Source: Mesorhizobium sp. M1C.F.Ca.ET.210.01.1.1
GTDB lineage: Bacteria > Pseudomonadota > Alphaproteobacteria > Rhizobiales > Rhizobiaceae
Assembly (NCBI RefSeq): GCF_004791585.1
Contig: NZ_SRUU01000008.1
Span: forward strand, 1 to 64,000
Direction: 5' to 3'
Length of the DNA stretch: 64,000 bases
Shown here: in pieces, positions 16,952 through 25,750 of the stretch
Layout: each line of letters opens with the position of its first letter
Position numbering within the stretch: position 1 is the stretch's first letter
Notes under the pieces: generated by a model
The model's database searches: none
What the model saw: the letters and a program-made list of their open reading frames with translations, nothing else
Told to the model about the DNA's origin: nothing
Made by a program: the position numbers and the translations under genes

Positions 16952-17914
16952 CTATTGTTCTTGTTCCTTGGAAGGAACGACGTCTCCCTCGCCTGGCTTG
17001 GAAGGAACCTTGTATTCCTCCACCTTTTCGCCGCGCGACACGATCACCGTCTTGAATTTTGGCTCTTCCGGCCCCTTCGCCACCGCATTGACCAGCGAGG
17101 CGGCGCTTGCCTCTGCGCTCGCGGCGACCGAACCGCCGAAGGATGAGATGGTGGTGAGCCCATTGCCGCCGGCGCTGGCATCGGCGGCGGACCGCAGGGA
17201 CAGCGACAAGGTGCCGACGGTGCGGGCAAGCGCGACTTTCTGCGCCCCTTCGTTCGTCACCTCGAGGGTCACCGAATTGGCGATCTGCGGCTCGGTCTTG
17301 CGCTCGTCGGCGCCCTGGCCGACCGAAAGCACCTTGGCATCGGACACCACGATCTCAGACGTGACCGTCGAGCCGGACGCCCCTTGAGCGTTCTTGGCCA
17401 CCTCCTGGATTTCGCCGGCATCGCGCGTCAGCACGACGTCGACCCGATCGCCGGGTGTGATGAAGCCGCCGACGCCGGCGATCTCGTCGGTGCGGATGGT
17501 GACGGCGCGCATGCCTGGCGACAGCATATTGGAAAGTGTCGCGCGGCCGTTCGGCCCTGACAGCTTGGTAAGCAGCACCGGCTCGTTGACTTCGATCGGC
17601 GACAGCACCACCCGGCTGCCTTCGGCAAGCAGCTTGTCGATGGTCGGGAAAGCCCCTTGCGGCAGCGAATCCTGCGGCCATGGAATTTCGGTGAGTTGCG
17701 ACCGGTCGAGTTGCACGCCGTAGCGCAGTGGCGCTTGAGCCACCACGATGGTCTTGAACTCGACCTTGGGCTCTTGCGGCGGCGCAACGATCGACGCCAC
17801 CTTCTGCTCGGATTCGGCCTTCGCCTGGCTTTTGACCCAGAAATCCGCGGCAAAGATCGAGATCGCGCCGAAAACGGCGGCGATGCCGATCATGGTTATG
17901 GCCCTGCCTCTCAC
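16952..17914 (-). CDS. cpaB: Tad pilus assembly protein CpaB (RcpC), SAF domain
   Basis: A 320-residue protein with an N-terminal membrane anchor (about 5-25). A SAF domain (about 52-115, VVAQAPLRYGVQLDRSQLTE) and a CpaB/RcpC-type domain with GMRAVTIRTDEIAGVGGFIT and PGDRVDVVLTRDAGE follow. CpaB is a periplasmic partner of the secretin. The start is a GTG at 17914 with AGGGG eight bases upstream; an ATG seven codons later is possible. It is the first gene of the minus-strand operon. The C-terminal tail is rich in Glu/Pro/Lys. Confidence 0.92.
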   Translation of the reverse strand: MRGRAITMIGIAAVFGAISIFAADFWVKSQAKAESEQKVASIVAPPQEPKVEFKTIVVAQAPLRYGVQLDRSQLTEIPWPQDSLPQGAFPTIDKLLAEGSRVVLSPIEVNEPVLLTKLSGPNGRATLSNMLSPGMRAVTIRTDEIAGVGGFITPGDRVDVVLTRDAGEIQEVAKNAQGASGSTVTSEIVVSDAKVLSVGQGADERKTEPQIANSVTLEVTNEGAQKVALARTVGTLSLSLRSAADASAGGNGLTTISSFGGSVAASAEASAASLVNAVAKGPEEPKFKTVIVSRGEKVEEYKVPSKPGEGDVVPSKEQEQ

Positions 17915-18140
17915 GCCGAAACCCCTGATGCCCCGTGGTCTTTTGTTTGTTGCCGCCCAGGCTAGGCGTCATTGTTAAAGAATCAGGAATCCAACGGCAT
18001 GGAGACCGCCCTATTTCCGGCGGCTTGGTTATCGAATGGTTTTAGAATAAGAGAGACTTTGATCCCTGAACGGAACAGGAACCTCGTTCGCCCGCCAAAA
18101 GCGTGGCAGTATCGAGGAGTGATTCGCAGTACCGGACTTA
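17915..18140. promoter_or_regulatory. Divergent promoter region between cpaB and parE
   Basis: This 226-bp gap serves the cpa operon on the minus strand and parE on the plus strand. It is richer in A+T than its neighbours (for example around 17970-18070). It contains no pilin or prepilin peptidase gene, which in many Tad loci lies just upstream of cpaB. GAGGAG at 18114-18119 is 21 bases from the parE ATG, so parE has an oddly distant ribosome site. Confidence 0.5.
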
Positions 18141-20207
18141 ATGACCAGCATGGACGACACCAGCGATCTTTTCGGCAACCATGACAAGCAGCAGCCCCAG
18201 CAGGGGCGCGCGTCCTCGCGCCCGGCTGATCCGGTGGTTCAGGCCGCCAAGCGCTCGGCCGCCGCCCGTGACGGCAGCGAGGGCTACAGCGCCGCCGATA
18301 TCGAGGTGCTGGAGGGGCTGGAACCGGTGCGGCGCCGTCCAGGCATGTATATCGGCGGCACCGACGACAAGGCGATGCATCACCTGTTCGCCGAGGTCAT
18401 CGACAACTCGATGGACGAGGCGGTCGCCGGCCATGCGACCTTCATCGACGTCGAGCTTTCTGCCGACGGCTTCCTGACCGTGACCGACAACGGCCGCGGC
18501 ATTCCGATCGATCCGCATCCGAAATTCAAGAAGCCGGCGCTCGAAGTCATCATGACGACGCTGCATTCGGGCGGCAAGTTCGATAGCAAGGTCTACGAGA
18601 CCTCGGGCGGCCTGCACGGCGTCGGCGTCTCCGTCGTCAACGCGCTCTCCGACCATCTCGAGGTCGAAGTCGCGCGCGGCCGTCAGCTCTACCGCCAGCG
18701 TTTTTCCCGCGGCATCCCGGTCAGCGGGCTTGAGCATCTCGGCGAGGTCCACAACCGTCGCGGCACCAGGACCCGCTTCCATCCCGACGAGCAGATCTTC
18801 GGCAAGGGCGCCGCCTTCGAGCCGGCGCGGCTCTACCGCATGACACGCTCGAAAGCCTATCTGTTCGGTGGCGTCGAGATCCGCTGGACCTGCGATCCGT
18901 CGCTGATCAAGGAGAAGGACCAGACCCCGGCCAAGGCCGAATTCCATTTCCCGGGCGGCCTGAAGGATTATCTCAAGGCGACGCTCGGCGACGAATTCCA
19001 GGTCACCCGCGAGGTTTTCGCCGGCAAAAGCGACAAGCAGGGCGGCCACGGCTCGCTCGAATGGGCGGTCACCTGGTTCGGCGGCGACGGTTTCCTCAAT
19101 TCCTACTGCAACACGATTCCCACCGCCGAAGGCGGCACGCATGAAGCGGGCTTTCGCAATGTTTTGACGCGCGGCCTTCGCGCCTACGCCGACCTGATCG
19201 GCAATAAGCGCGCCTCGGTCATCACCACCGAGGACGTGATGATCTCGGCCGCCGGCATGCTGTCGGTGTTCATCCGCGAGCCGGAATTCGTCGGCCAGAC
19301 CAAGGACAGGCTGGCGACGATCGAGGCGATGCGCATCGTCGAGACCGCCATCCGCGATCCGTTCGACCACTGGCTGGCCGATAATCCGCAGGAAGCGTCA
19401 AAGCTCCTCGAATGGGTCATCGCGCGCGCCGACGAGCGCGTGCGCCGGCGCCAGGAAAAGGAAGTGTCGCGCAAGAGCGCCGTGCGCAAGCTGCGCCTGC
19501 CGGGCAAGCTTGCCGACTGCACGCAGAACGCCGCCGCCGGCGCCGAGCTCTTCATCGTCGAAGGCGACTCGGCCGGCGGCTCGGCCAAGCAGGCGCGCGA
19601 CCGTGCCAGCCAGGCGGTGCTGCCGCTGCGCGGCAAGATCCTCAACGTCGCCAGCGCCGGCAACGACAAGCTTGCCGCCAACCAGCAGATCTCCGACCTG
19701 ATCCAGGCGCTCGGCTGCGGCACGCGTTCGAAATACCGCGACGAGGATCTGCGTTACGATCGCGTGATCATCATGACCGACGCCGATGTCGACGGCGCGC
19801 ATATCGCTTCGCTTTTGATCACCTTCTTCTATCAAGAGATGCCGAACCTGGTCCGCGGCGGCCATCTCTACATGGCCGTGCCGCCACTCTATTCGATCCG
19901 GCAGGGCGGCAAGGTCGCCTATGCCCGCGACGACGCGCACAAGGACGAGTTGCTGCGCACCGAGTTCACCGGGCGCGGCAAAGTCGAGATCGGCCGCTTC
20001 AAGGGCCTGGGCGAGATGATGGCCTCGCAGCTCAAGGAAACCACGATGGATCCGAGGAAGCGCACGCTGCTCAGGGTGGACGTGATCGACGCCGAGCAAG
20101 CGACCAAGGATGCTGTCGACGCGCTGATGGGCACCAAGCCGGAAGCGCGCTTCCGCTTCATTCAGGAACGCGCCGAATTCGCCGAGGCCGACGTGTTGGA
20201 TATCTGA
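18141..20207 (+). CDS. parE: DNA topoisomerase IV subunit B
   Basis: A 688-residue type IIA topoisomerase ATPase subunit. The GHKL ATPase motifs are EVIDNSMDEA, DNGRGIP and GGLHGVGVSVVNALS, followed by the TOPRIM metal-binding motifs EGDSAGGSAKQARDR and MTDADVDGAHI. The length and the YRDEDLRYDRVIIMTDADVD context favour ParE over the longer GyrB. It works with ParC to decatenate chromosomes. The N-terminus has a non-conserved leader rich in Gln/Asp (about 1-45). The ATG at 18141 is the first possible start, since an in-frame stop lies seven codons upstream. Confidence 0.95.
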   Translation: MTSMDDTSDLFGNHDKQQPQQGRASSRPADPVVQAAKRSAAARDGSEGYSAADIEVLEGLEPVRRRPGMYIGGTDDKAMHHLFAEVIDNSMDEAVAGHATFIDVELSADGFLTVTDNGRGIPIDPHPKFKKPALEVIMTTLHSGGKFDSKVYETSGGLHGVGVSVVNALSDHLEVEVARGRQLYRQRFSRGIPVSGLEHLGEVHNRRGTRTRFHPDEQIFGKGAAFEPARLYRMTRSKAYLFGGVEIRWTCDPSLIKEKDQTPAKAEFHFPGGLKDYLKATLGDEFQVTREVFAGKSDKQGGHGSLEWAVTWFGGDGFLNSYCNTIPTAEGGTHEAGFRNVLTRGLRAYADLIGNKRASVITTEDVMISAAGMLSVFIREPEFVGQTKDRLATIEAMRIVETAIRDPFDHWLADNPQEASKLLEWVIARADERVRRRQEKEVSRKSAVRKLRLPGKLADCTQNAAAGAELFIVEGDSAGGSAKQARDRASQAVLPLRGKILNVASAGNDKLAANQQISDLIQALGCGTRSKYRDEDLRYDRVIIMTDADVDGAHIASLLITFFYQEMPNLVRGGHLYMAVPPLYSIRQGGKVAYARDDAHKDELLRTEFTGRGKVEIGRFKGLGEMMASQLKETTMDPRKRTLLRVDVIDAEQATKDAVDALMGTKPEARFRFIQERAEFAEADVLDI

Positions 20208-20249
20208 ACGCGGACTGGTCCATAACAGCTCCCGCACGGAGACTTTGAT

Positions 20250-22316
20250 GTGACCTGGACGCGGCTGAAAGAGCTTGCCGAGATACCGCTGAACGGCCTG
20301 ACGCAGCCGACCCGCTCGGACTGGATCTTCGCCCTGCGCACGGTTTCGGCCGGGCTGATCGCGCTGCTTGCCGCCTACGCTCTGAAACTCGACCATCCGC
20401 AATGGGCGATGATCACGGTGTTCATCGTCGCGCAGCCGGTGGCCGGCATGGTGCTGGCGAAAGGTTTCTACCGGCTGCTCGGCACGCTGGCCGGCGGCCT
20501 TTCTGCGGTCGGCATCACATCGCTGTTTGGCACCAACCCCTGGCTCTTGGTGACAGCGTTGGCGCTTTGGATCGGTGTCTGCACCCTGGTGTCGTCGCTG
20601 CTGCGCAATCCGGAGGCCTATGGCGCGGCCCTTGCCGGCTATACGGCGATGATCATCAGCCTGCCGGCATTCGGGCAGCCGCATCTCGTCGTCGATCTCG
20701 CCGTCGCGCGCTGCGCCGAAATCGTGATTGGCATCGTCTGCGCCGGCGTCACCAGCCGGCTGATCCTGCCGAAGCTGGCCGCGGACGCGATCATTTCGAG
20801 ATTGAAGCGCAGCATCCTCGATCTTGCCGAGTATGCCTCGGGCGCCTTCTCCGGCGGCGATCCGGCTGACCTTGCGGCCCTCCAGCGCAAGCTGATCACC
20901 GATGCCCAGACGCTTGCCGAGATGCGCACCTATGCGCGCCTCGAGGCGCCGAGCTTCGCCACGCGCGCCCATCCGGTGCGGCGCACGATCGGGCAGCTCC
21001 TGTGGGCGCTCTCGGCGGCGCGAGCGCTCCATACCCATGCCGCGCCGAAGAACGCGACGCTCATCCCCGTGCGCAGCGACTTGCAGGCTTTCGTGGGCGA
21101 GCTGTCGGCAACACCGGGCGCGCTCGACCACACCGGCCCTTGGGTTGCGCGGCTCGACGCGATCGCGACCAGGGCGCGGGAGGCGCCGGCTACGCCGGCC
21201 GAACCCGGCGAAGACAGGGTCGGCACCATCACCCGTCTCACCATCGCAGCCGATTTCGCGGAAGCGCTCAAGCAGGTGATGCGCGGCCTGGACGCGCTTC
21301 GCTCGCCGGTCTCCAGGCCGTCGCGTGAACGACAGCAGCCGGCGCTGGTCGTGCATCGCGACTATCACGCTGCCTGGCGCAACGCCGTGCGTGCGGCGCT
21401 CGCCACACTCCTGGTGGCGGCCTTCTGGCTGACGACCAAATGGTCGGAGACCGCGGGCACCGTCATCCTCGTCGCCGTCGTCTCCAGCCTGTTCGCCGCG
21501 CGCCCCGATCCGGTTCGGTCCGCCTGGGGCTTCTTCATCGGAACGCTGCTTGCGCTGCCTTTCGCCTTCCTCGTCGGCCAGGTCGCGCTGCCGGCCCTGC
21601 CCGGCTTTGGCTGGTTCACACTCCTTGTCGTGCCGATCATGGTTCCGGCGGCGCTCGGCATGGCCAATCCGCGGCACGTCGGCGTCGCCACCGCCTTCGC
21701 CATCAATTTCCTCGCCTTCCTCAGTCCGCACCAGCTGATGACCTACGATCCCGGCCCGTTCTTCGCCGGATCGGCGTCGATCCTGGTCGGCATCCTGATT
21801 GCCATCGGCGTCTTCATCGTCGTGCTGCCGGCCGACCCGTGGGTCACCGTCGAGCGCATCTCGCAGGCGATGCGCGAGGACCTGGCGCGCCTTTGCCTGC
21901 ATGAGCGCATTCCCCGGCGTTCAGCTTTCGAAAGCCTTGCTTATGACCGCATCAACCAGTTGATGCCGCAGGTCCAGCAGACGGGCAAGAAGGGTGATCC
22001 CATCCTGGGCGGCAGCATCGCCGCCGTCACCGTCGGGCTCGAAGTGCTGCGGCTGCGCGGTGCGCAGCTCAATTCCGCGATCCCGCGCGAGACAGTGGAA
22101 TCGGTCGGCAACTTCCTGCGCGGCCTGGCGCGGGAATTGCTGTTCAGGAGGCATGGCGAGCCACAGACCTCTACGATCGCCGTCGCAAGGCAATATGCGG
22201 CAGGCATTGCCGATCGCAGCGACCGGCCCGAAATGCTGCAGGTCGCGGCCTCGCTGCGCATCATCGCCGCGGCGATGGAGGATTATCCAGATTTCTTCGC
22301 CAAGGGCCGAGGCTGA
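20250..22316 (+). CDS. FUSC family inner-membrane transporter (AaeB-like)
   Basis: A 688-residue protein with two blocks of about five to six membrane helices (about 27-175 and 368-535). These are separated by a soluble region, with a C-terminal cytosolic domain. The N-terminal DWIFALRTVSAGLIALLAAY and HPQWAMITVFIVAQPVAGMV are characteristic of the fusaric acid resistance/aromatic acid exporter family. A GTG start at 20250 is used; the ATG two bases earlier runs straight into TGA. It lies 42 bp after parE. The substrate is unknown, and the usual AaeA-type adaptor gene is absent. Confidence 0.85.
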   Translation: MTWTRLKELAEIPLNGLTQPTRSDWIFALRTVSAGLIALLAAYALKLDHPQWAMITVFIVAQPVAGMVLAKGFYRLLGTLAGGLSAVGITSLFGTNPWLLVTALALWIGVCTLVSSLLRNPEAYGAALAGYTAMIISLPAFGQPHLVVDLAVARCAEIVIGIVCAGVTSRLILPKLAADAIISRLKRSILDLAEYASGAFSGGDPADLAALQRKLITDAQTLAEMRTYARLEAPSFATRAHPVRRTIGQLLWALSAARALHTHAAPKNATLIPVRSDLQAFVGELSATPGALDHTGPWVARLDAIATRAREAPATPAEPGEDRVGTITRLTIAADFAEALKQVMRGLDALRSPVSRPSRERQQPALVVHRDYHAAWRNAVRAALATLLVAAFWLTTKWSETAGTVILVAVVSSLFAARPDPVRSAWGFFIGTLLALPFAFLVGQVALPALPGFGWFTLLVVPIMVPAALGMANPRHVGVATAFAINFLAFLSPHQLMTYDPGPFFAGSASILVGILIAIGVFIVVLPADPWVTVERISQAMREDLARLCLHERIPRRSAFESLAYDRINQLMPQVQQTGKKGDPILGGSIAAVTVGLEVLRLRGAQLNSAIPRETVESVGNFLRGLARELLFRRHGEPQTSTIAVARQYAAGIADRSDRPEMLQVAASLRIIAAAMEDYPDFFAKGRG

Positions 22317-22319
22317 AAG

Positions 22320-23441
22320 CTACGCCGCAGCAATCGCCAGCGCATGTCCGCGTGCGTTCTCGCGCAGCGCATCGAGATGGATCGACTTCACCAGCCCGGC
22401 GAGGTCGCCCTCGGCCGATTGGCCGCCAAGCTCCTTCAGCATCAGCCAGCTCACCTCCTGGACGCCGGCCACGCGCTTGCCGTTGGCGACCTCGCGCCAG
22501 ACCTTCAGAGCGCGCAGGATGATGCCATGCGTGGCCGCCGAGAGGCCGGCGCTACCGAACAGCGCCTGCAGCGCGACGTCGTGCCCGCCGGCGAGCAGCG
22601 CCCTCACCCGTTGCTCCGACTGCTTGGCAAGCGCGACCAGCGCCGAGCCAAAGAAGTCCACCTTGCCATGCGCGATGGTGCGGATGATGAAGCCTGCGGT
22701 GAGGTCGCCGCGCAACCTCAGATGTTCGATCAGCGCGGCGTGCTCCTCGGCGCGCGTGCCCTCGATCAGCGTCACCGAGGCCTTCACGCAGGCGTCGCGC
22801 ATCACGCGGTCGGCGCGGGCAGCCCCCATCAGCGCCAGCACCAGCGGTGAGCCTTTGAGCGTCTCGCCGAGCTTTACCAGGAGCATGTGCCGGCAGTCGG
22901 CGGGCAGGCGCGCATCGGCAATCAGCGCCTCGCGCACCAGCGGCAGGTGGCCGTGCCGTTCCGCCATGCGGCGGAAGCTCAGCGACGCGATATCGGCGCC
23001 GCTGTTGGCGACCAGCGTGGCGCAGGCTTCCGGTTCGCCGACCTCGGCGATGGCGGCCGCCAGCGACATCGAGACGACGGGACGGTTGGCGATCAGCTTC
23101 TGAGTGGCCTTCTGGCCGCACGCGACGCGGTCGATGAGGTCGGCATCGGTAAGCTGTGGCGAACGCGCCAGTACCAGGGCCGCCACTTCCGGCTGGTCGG
23201 AAGCCAGCGCGCTGATCACCTGCGGCGGCGCGTGGTGGCTCATCGACAGCGCTTCGGCGAGCGCCTGCCGGACCTTGGCGGAGACATCGTCGAGCAGCAG
23301 CGTCAGCGCCGCCTCGGCGGCACAGCGATCCTCGAACGGCAGGTCGGAGTTTATGTAGGCGCGCGCCAGCGCGCTCGCGGCGGCAGCACGCTCGGAAACC
23401 CTTGCCGTATCAATCCATTTTAGAAAATGCGAAACAATCAT
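22320..23441 (-). CDS. DUF2336 domain protein (HEAT-like helical repeats)
   Basis: A 373-residue protein made almost entirely of helices. It starts MIVSHFLKWIDTARVSERAA and continues with repeated units such as DVSAKVRQALAEALS and SDQPEVAALVLARSPQLTDA. This N-terminal region matches DUF2336, an alphaproteobacterial family of unknown function with HEAT-like architecture that may act as a protein scaffold. No membrane segment or catalytic motif was found. It converges with the FUSC gene with only three bases between the stops. Confidence 0.82.
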   Translation of the reverse strand: MIVSHFLKWIDTARVSERAAAASALARAYINSDLPFEDRCAAEAALTLLLDDVSAKVRQALAEALSMSHHAPPQVISALASDQPEVAALVLARSPQLTDADLIDRVACGQKATQKLIANRPVVSMSLAAAIAEVGEPEACATLVANSGADIASLSFRRMAERHGHLPLVREALIADARLPADCRHMLLVKLGETLKGSPLVLALMGAARADRVMRDACVKASVTLIEGTRAEEHAALIEHLRLRGDLTAGFIIRTIAHGKVDFFGSALVALAKQSEQRVRALLAGGHDVALQALFGSAGLSAATHGIILRALKVWREVANGKRVAGVQEVSWLMLKELGGQSAEGDLAGLVKSIHLDALRENARGHALAIAAA

Positions 23442-23595
23442 GCCGACCAGCTGCGCCCTTGCCGGAATGTTCCCCGGCCCCGTTGCGAACGGTAGGCCGG
23501 AAATGGTTTACGAACGGTTCACCATGTTTCTTAACCGGCTTGATGGAGCCGCAACCAACGCCTATCAAGCAAAGGTAAAGCGGAGGAGATCGACC

Positions 23596-24048
23596 ATGGC
23601 CGGGCTTTATCTTGAGGAGTTCGTCGTCGGCCATGTCTTCCGGCACACGCTGCGCAAGACCGTCACCGAAAGCGACAACATGCTGTTTTCGGTGATGACG
23701 CTGAACCCGCAACCCTTGCACATCGATTTCGACTTCGCCGCCAAGAGCGAATGGGGCAAGCCGCTGGTCAATTCGCTGTTCACGCTCGGCCTGATGATCG
23801 GCATTTCGGTGAACGACATCACCGTCGGCACCACGGTCGCCAATCTCGGCATGAAGGAAACCGTGTTTCCGCATCCCGTCTTCCATGGCGACACCATCCG
23901 GGTGGAAACCACGGTGATATCGGCGCGCGAATCCAAGTCGAAACCCGACCGCGGCATCGTCGAGTTCGAGCACCGCGCCTACAATCAGAACGACGTGCTT
24001 GTCGCCAAATGCACGAGGCAGGCGATGATGATGAAGAAGGCGGCCTGA
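23596..24048 (+). CDS. MaoC-like (R)-hydratase/dehydratase
   Basis: A 150-residue hot-dog fold protein. The hydratase-2 motif region is TLNPQPLHIDFDFAAKSEWG (about residues 36-55), with the Asp/His pair expected for MaoC-type enoyl-CoA hydratases. Next come PLVNSLFTLGLMIGISVNDI and a FPHPVFHGDTIRVETTVIS strand. The ATG at 23596 has a strong GGAGGAGATC ribosome site; the upstream frame to 23440 is intergenic. Its stop overlaps the start of the CoA-ester lyase gene, so the two probably act on the same acyl-CoA. Confidence 0.87.
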   Translation: MAGLYLEEFVVGHVFRHTLRKTVTESDNMLFSVMTLNPQPLHIDFDFAAKSEWGKPLVNSLFTLGLMIGISVNDITVGTTVANLGMKETVFPHPVFHGDTIRVETTVISARESKSKPDRGIVEFEHRAYNQNDVLVAKCTRQAMMMKKAA

Positions 24049-24929
24049 TGCGCTCGCTGCTTTTTGTTCCCGGCGACTCCGAGCGGAAGCTGGAAAAGGG
24101 CTTCGGCGCCGGCGCAGACGTGCTGATCGTCGATCTGGAGGATTCCGTGGCCGCCGCCAACAAGGCGGAGGCGCGGGCGATTGCGGCGAACTTCATCTCA
24201 AGCAAGAGGCATCAAATCAGTTCCGCCGTCTACGTGCGCGTCAATGACCTTTCGACCGGCCTGACCGATGACGACCTCGCGGCTCTCGTCCCGGTGAAGC
24301 CCGACGGCATCATGCTGCCGAAATCGAACAGCGGACAGGATATCCAGCAGCTCGCGGCCAAGCTTCGAGTGCATGAGGCAGAAAACGGCCTGCCGGATGG
24401 CGGCATAAGAATCCTGCCGATTATCACCGAAACCGCAGCCGGGGTGCTGGCAGCCGCGAGCTATGCCGGCGCAAGCGCACGGCTCGCCGGCCTGACCTGG
24501 GGTGCCGAGGACCTGTCCGCCGCGATCGGCGCGCGCTCGGCGCGTGACGAGAAAGGCCGTTATACCGATGTCTTCCGCCTGGCGCGTACGATGACCATCC
24601 TGGCTGCGGGCGCGGCCGAGGTCGCGGCGATCGATACCGTCTTTCCGGATTTCCGCAACATGGCGGCCTTCGAGGCCGAATGTCGCGAGGCCGAACGCGA
24701 CGGCTTTACCGGCAAGATGGCGATCCATCCGGCGCAGGTGCCCATCATCAACGCCGCTTTCACGCCGTCGGCCGAGGCGATCGAGCGATCGCAGGCGATT
24801 GTCAACGCCTTCGCGGCGGCGGGGAATCCCGGCGTCGTCGGCATCGACGGCAAGATGTACGACCGGCCGCATCTACGGCTCGCCGAACGGCTGCTGGCCC
24901 GCGCCAAAGCCGCCGGGATTTCTGCCTGA
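24048..24929 (+). CDS. CoA-ester lyase of the HpcH/HpaI family (CitE-like)
   Basis: A 293-residue protein beginning MRSLLFVPGDSERKLEKGFG. The metal- and substrate-binding motif ADVLIVDLEDSVAAANKAEA (about 23-42) and the C-terminal GFTGKMAIHPAQVPIINAAF are typical of citrate lyase beta/malyl-CoA lyase-type enzymes. These split or form 3-hydroxyacyl-CoA with Mg2+. No citrate lyase alpha or gamma subunit is present, so it is not a citrate lyase component. Coupling with the MaoC gene (TGATG overlap) suggests a short acyl-CoA pathway such as beta-methylmalyl or similar chemistry; the exact substrate is undetermined. Confidence 0.87.
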   Translation: MRSLLFVPGDSERKLEKGFGAGADVLIVDLEDSVAAANKAEARAIAANFISSKRHQISSAVYVRVNDLSTGLTDDDLAALVPVKPDGIMLPKSNSGQDIQQLAAKLRVHEAENGLPDGGIRILPIITETAAGVLAAASYAGASARLAGLTWGAEDLSAAIGARSARDEKGRYTDVFRLARTMTILAAGAAEVAAIDTVFPDFRNMAAFEAECREAERDGFTGKMAIHPAQVPIINAAFTPSAEAIERSQAIVNAFAAAGNPGVVGIDGKMYDRPHLRLAERLLARAKAAGISA

Positions 24930-24933
24930 AGGG

Positions 24934-25608
24934 CTACCAGACCATCGGGATCAGCCGGTAGCGGACATTCGCCGCATAGTCGTCATAGCCGCGCAACCCT
25001 GTCCGCAGGGTCTTCTCTTCGATGAAGGTGCGGATGGCGAGCAGCACGATGAAGACAGACACCAATACCAGCCCCAGCCAGGATCCGAGCAGGAGCGCCG
25101 TGCCGGCGAAATAGAGTATTGCGCCGGCATACATCGGGTGGCGGACATAGCTGTAGGGGCCCGTGGTGATGACCTTCTGGCCGCGCTCGTCCTGGATCTT
25201 CACGACCGGCGCCGCGAAGCTGTTTTCCAGCATCGTCAGATAGCAGATCCAGATGCCGACGAGCAGGATGAGCGCGCCGATCACTTGCACCCCGATGGAA
25301 ACGGGCGACCAGCCGAAACGGACGTCGAGCCCCATCAGGGCCAGCCAGCCGAAGATGCCGAGCAGCAATATGCTGAGCAATATCTTGTCGGCCGCGGTCT
25401 GGGTCTTCTGGATCGGAGGGCGCAGGCGCTCATTCATCAGGCCCGGATCACGCCGGGCGAGCGCCACACCCATGGTAAGGCTGAGCCCGACCATCACGAC
25501 CATGTACACCCAGGCTCCGGTCCAGTGCAGCGTGCCCGCCGACACAAACAGCAGCGCGCCCATGATGCCGAACCACACGAATGTCTGGAAAACCAATTTC
25601 GCAATCAT
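24934..25608 (-). CDS. Isoprenylcysteine/phospholipid methyltransferase-like membrane protein
   Basis: A 224-residue protein with about five hydrophobic helices (5-25, 28-48, 75-95, 110-130, 165-195). Near the C-terminus is the SAM-binding signature GPYSYVRHPMYAGAILYFAG, the hallmark of the ICMT/PEMT membrane methyltransferases. The substrate is unknown. The ATG at 25608 follows GGAAGATTGGCG; the longer frame to 25767 runs into the regulatory region. It is divergent from a TetR gene and preceded by a near-consensus promoter with two palindromic operators, so it is very likely the repressor's target. Confidence 0.85.
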   Translation of the reverse strand: MIAKLVFQTFVWFGIMGALLFVSAGTLHWTGAWVYMVVMVGLSLTMGVALARRDPGLMNERLRPPIQKTQTAADKILLSILLLGIFGWLALMGLDVRFGWSPVSIGVQVIGALILLVGIWICYLTMLENSFAAPVVKIQDERGQKVITTGPYSYVRHPMYAGAILYFAGTALLLGSWLGLVLVSVFIVLLAIRTFIEEKTLRTGLRGYDDYAANVRYRLIPMVW

Positions 25609-25650
25609 CGCCAATCTTCCATGAGATGCCCTGCCGCTGCTGGTCGAAAC

Positions 25651-25691
25651 AGACCACCGGTCTATTATACCGACCATCGGTCTATTCTCAA
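25651..25691 (-). promoter_or_regulatory. Consensus promoter with twin TetR-type operators
   Basis: On the minus strand a -35 TTGAGA (25686-25691), a 16-bp spacer and a -10 TATAAT (25664-25669) lie about 55 bp before the methyltransferase ATG. Two palindromes overlap it: AGACCACCGGTCT (25651-25663), just after the -10, and CGACCATCGGTCT (25671-25683), in the spacer. They are 20 bp apart, two helical turns. Occupation of either would block RNA polymerase. Confidence 0.8.
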
Positions 25692-25750
25692 GCCTTATCG
25701 ACACTCCAGCATCTGGACGGGAACGGTCGTGGTGTGCACAAGGTTTCACC

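Noticed and set aside
19398..21902. 834-codon minus-strand open frame across parE and the FUSC gene
   Set aside because: It is antisense to two well-supported genes with all their motifs; composition is typical of a GC-driven spurious frame.
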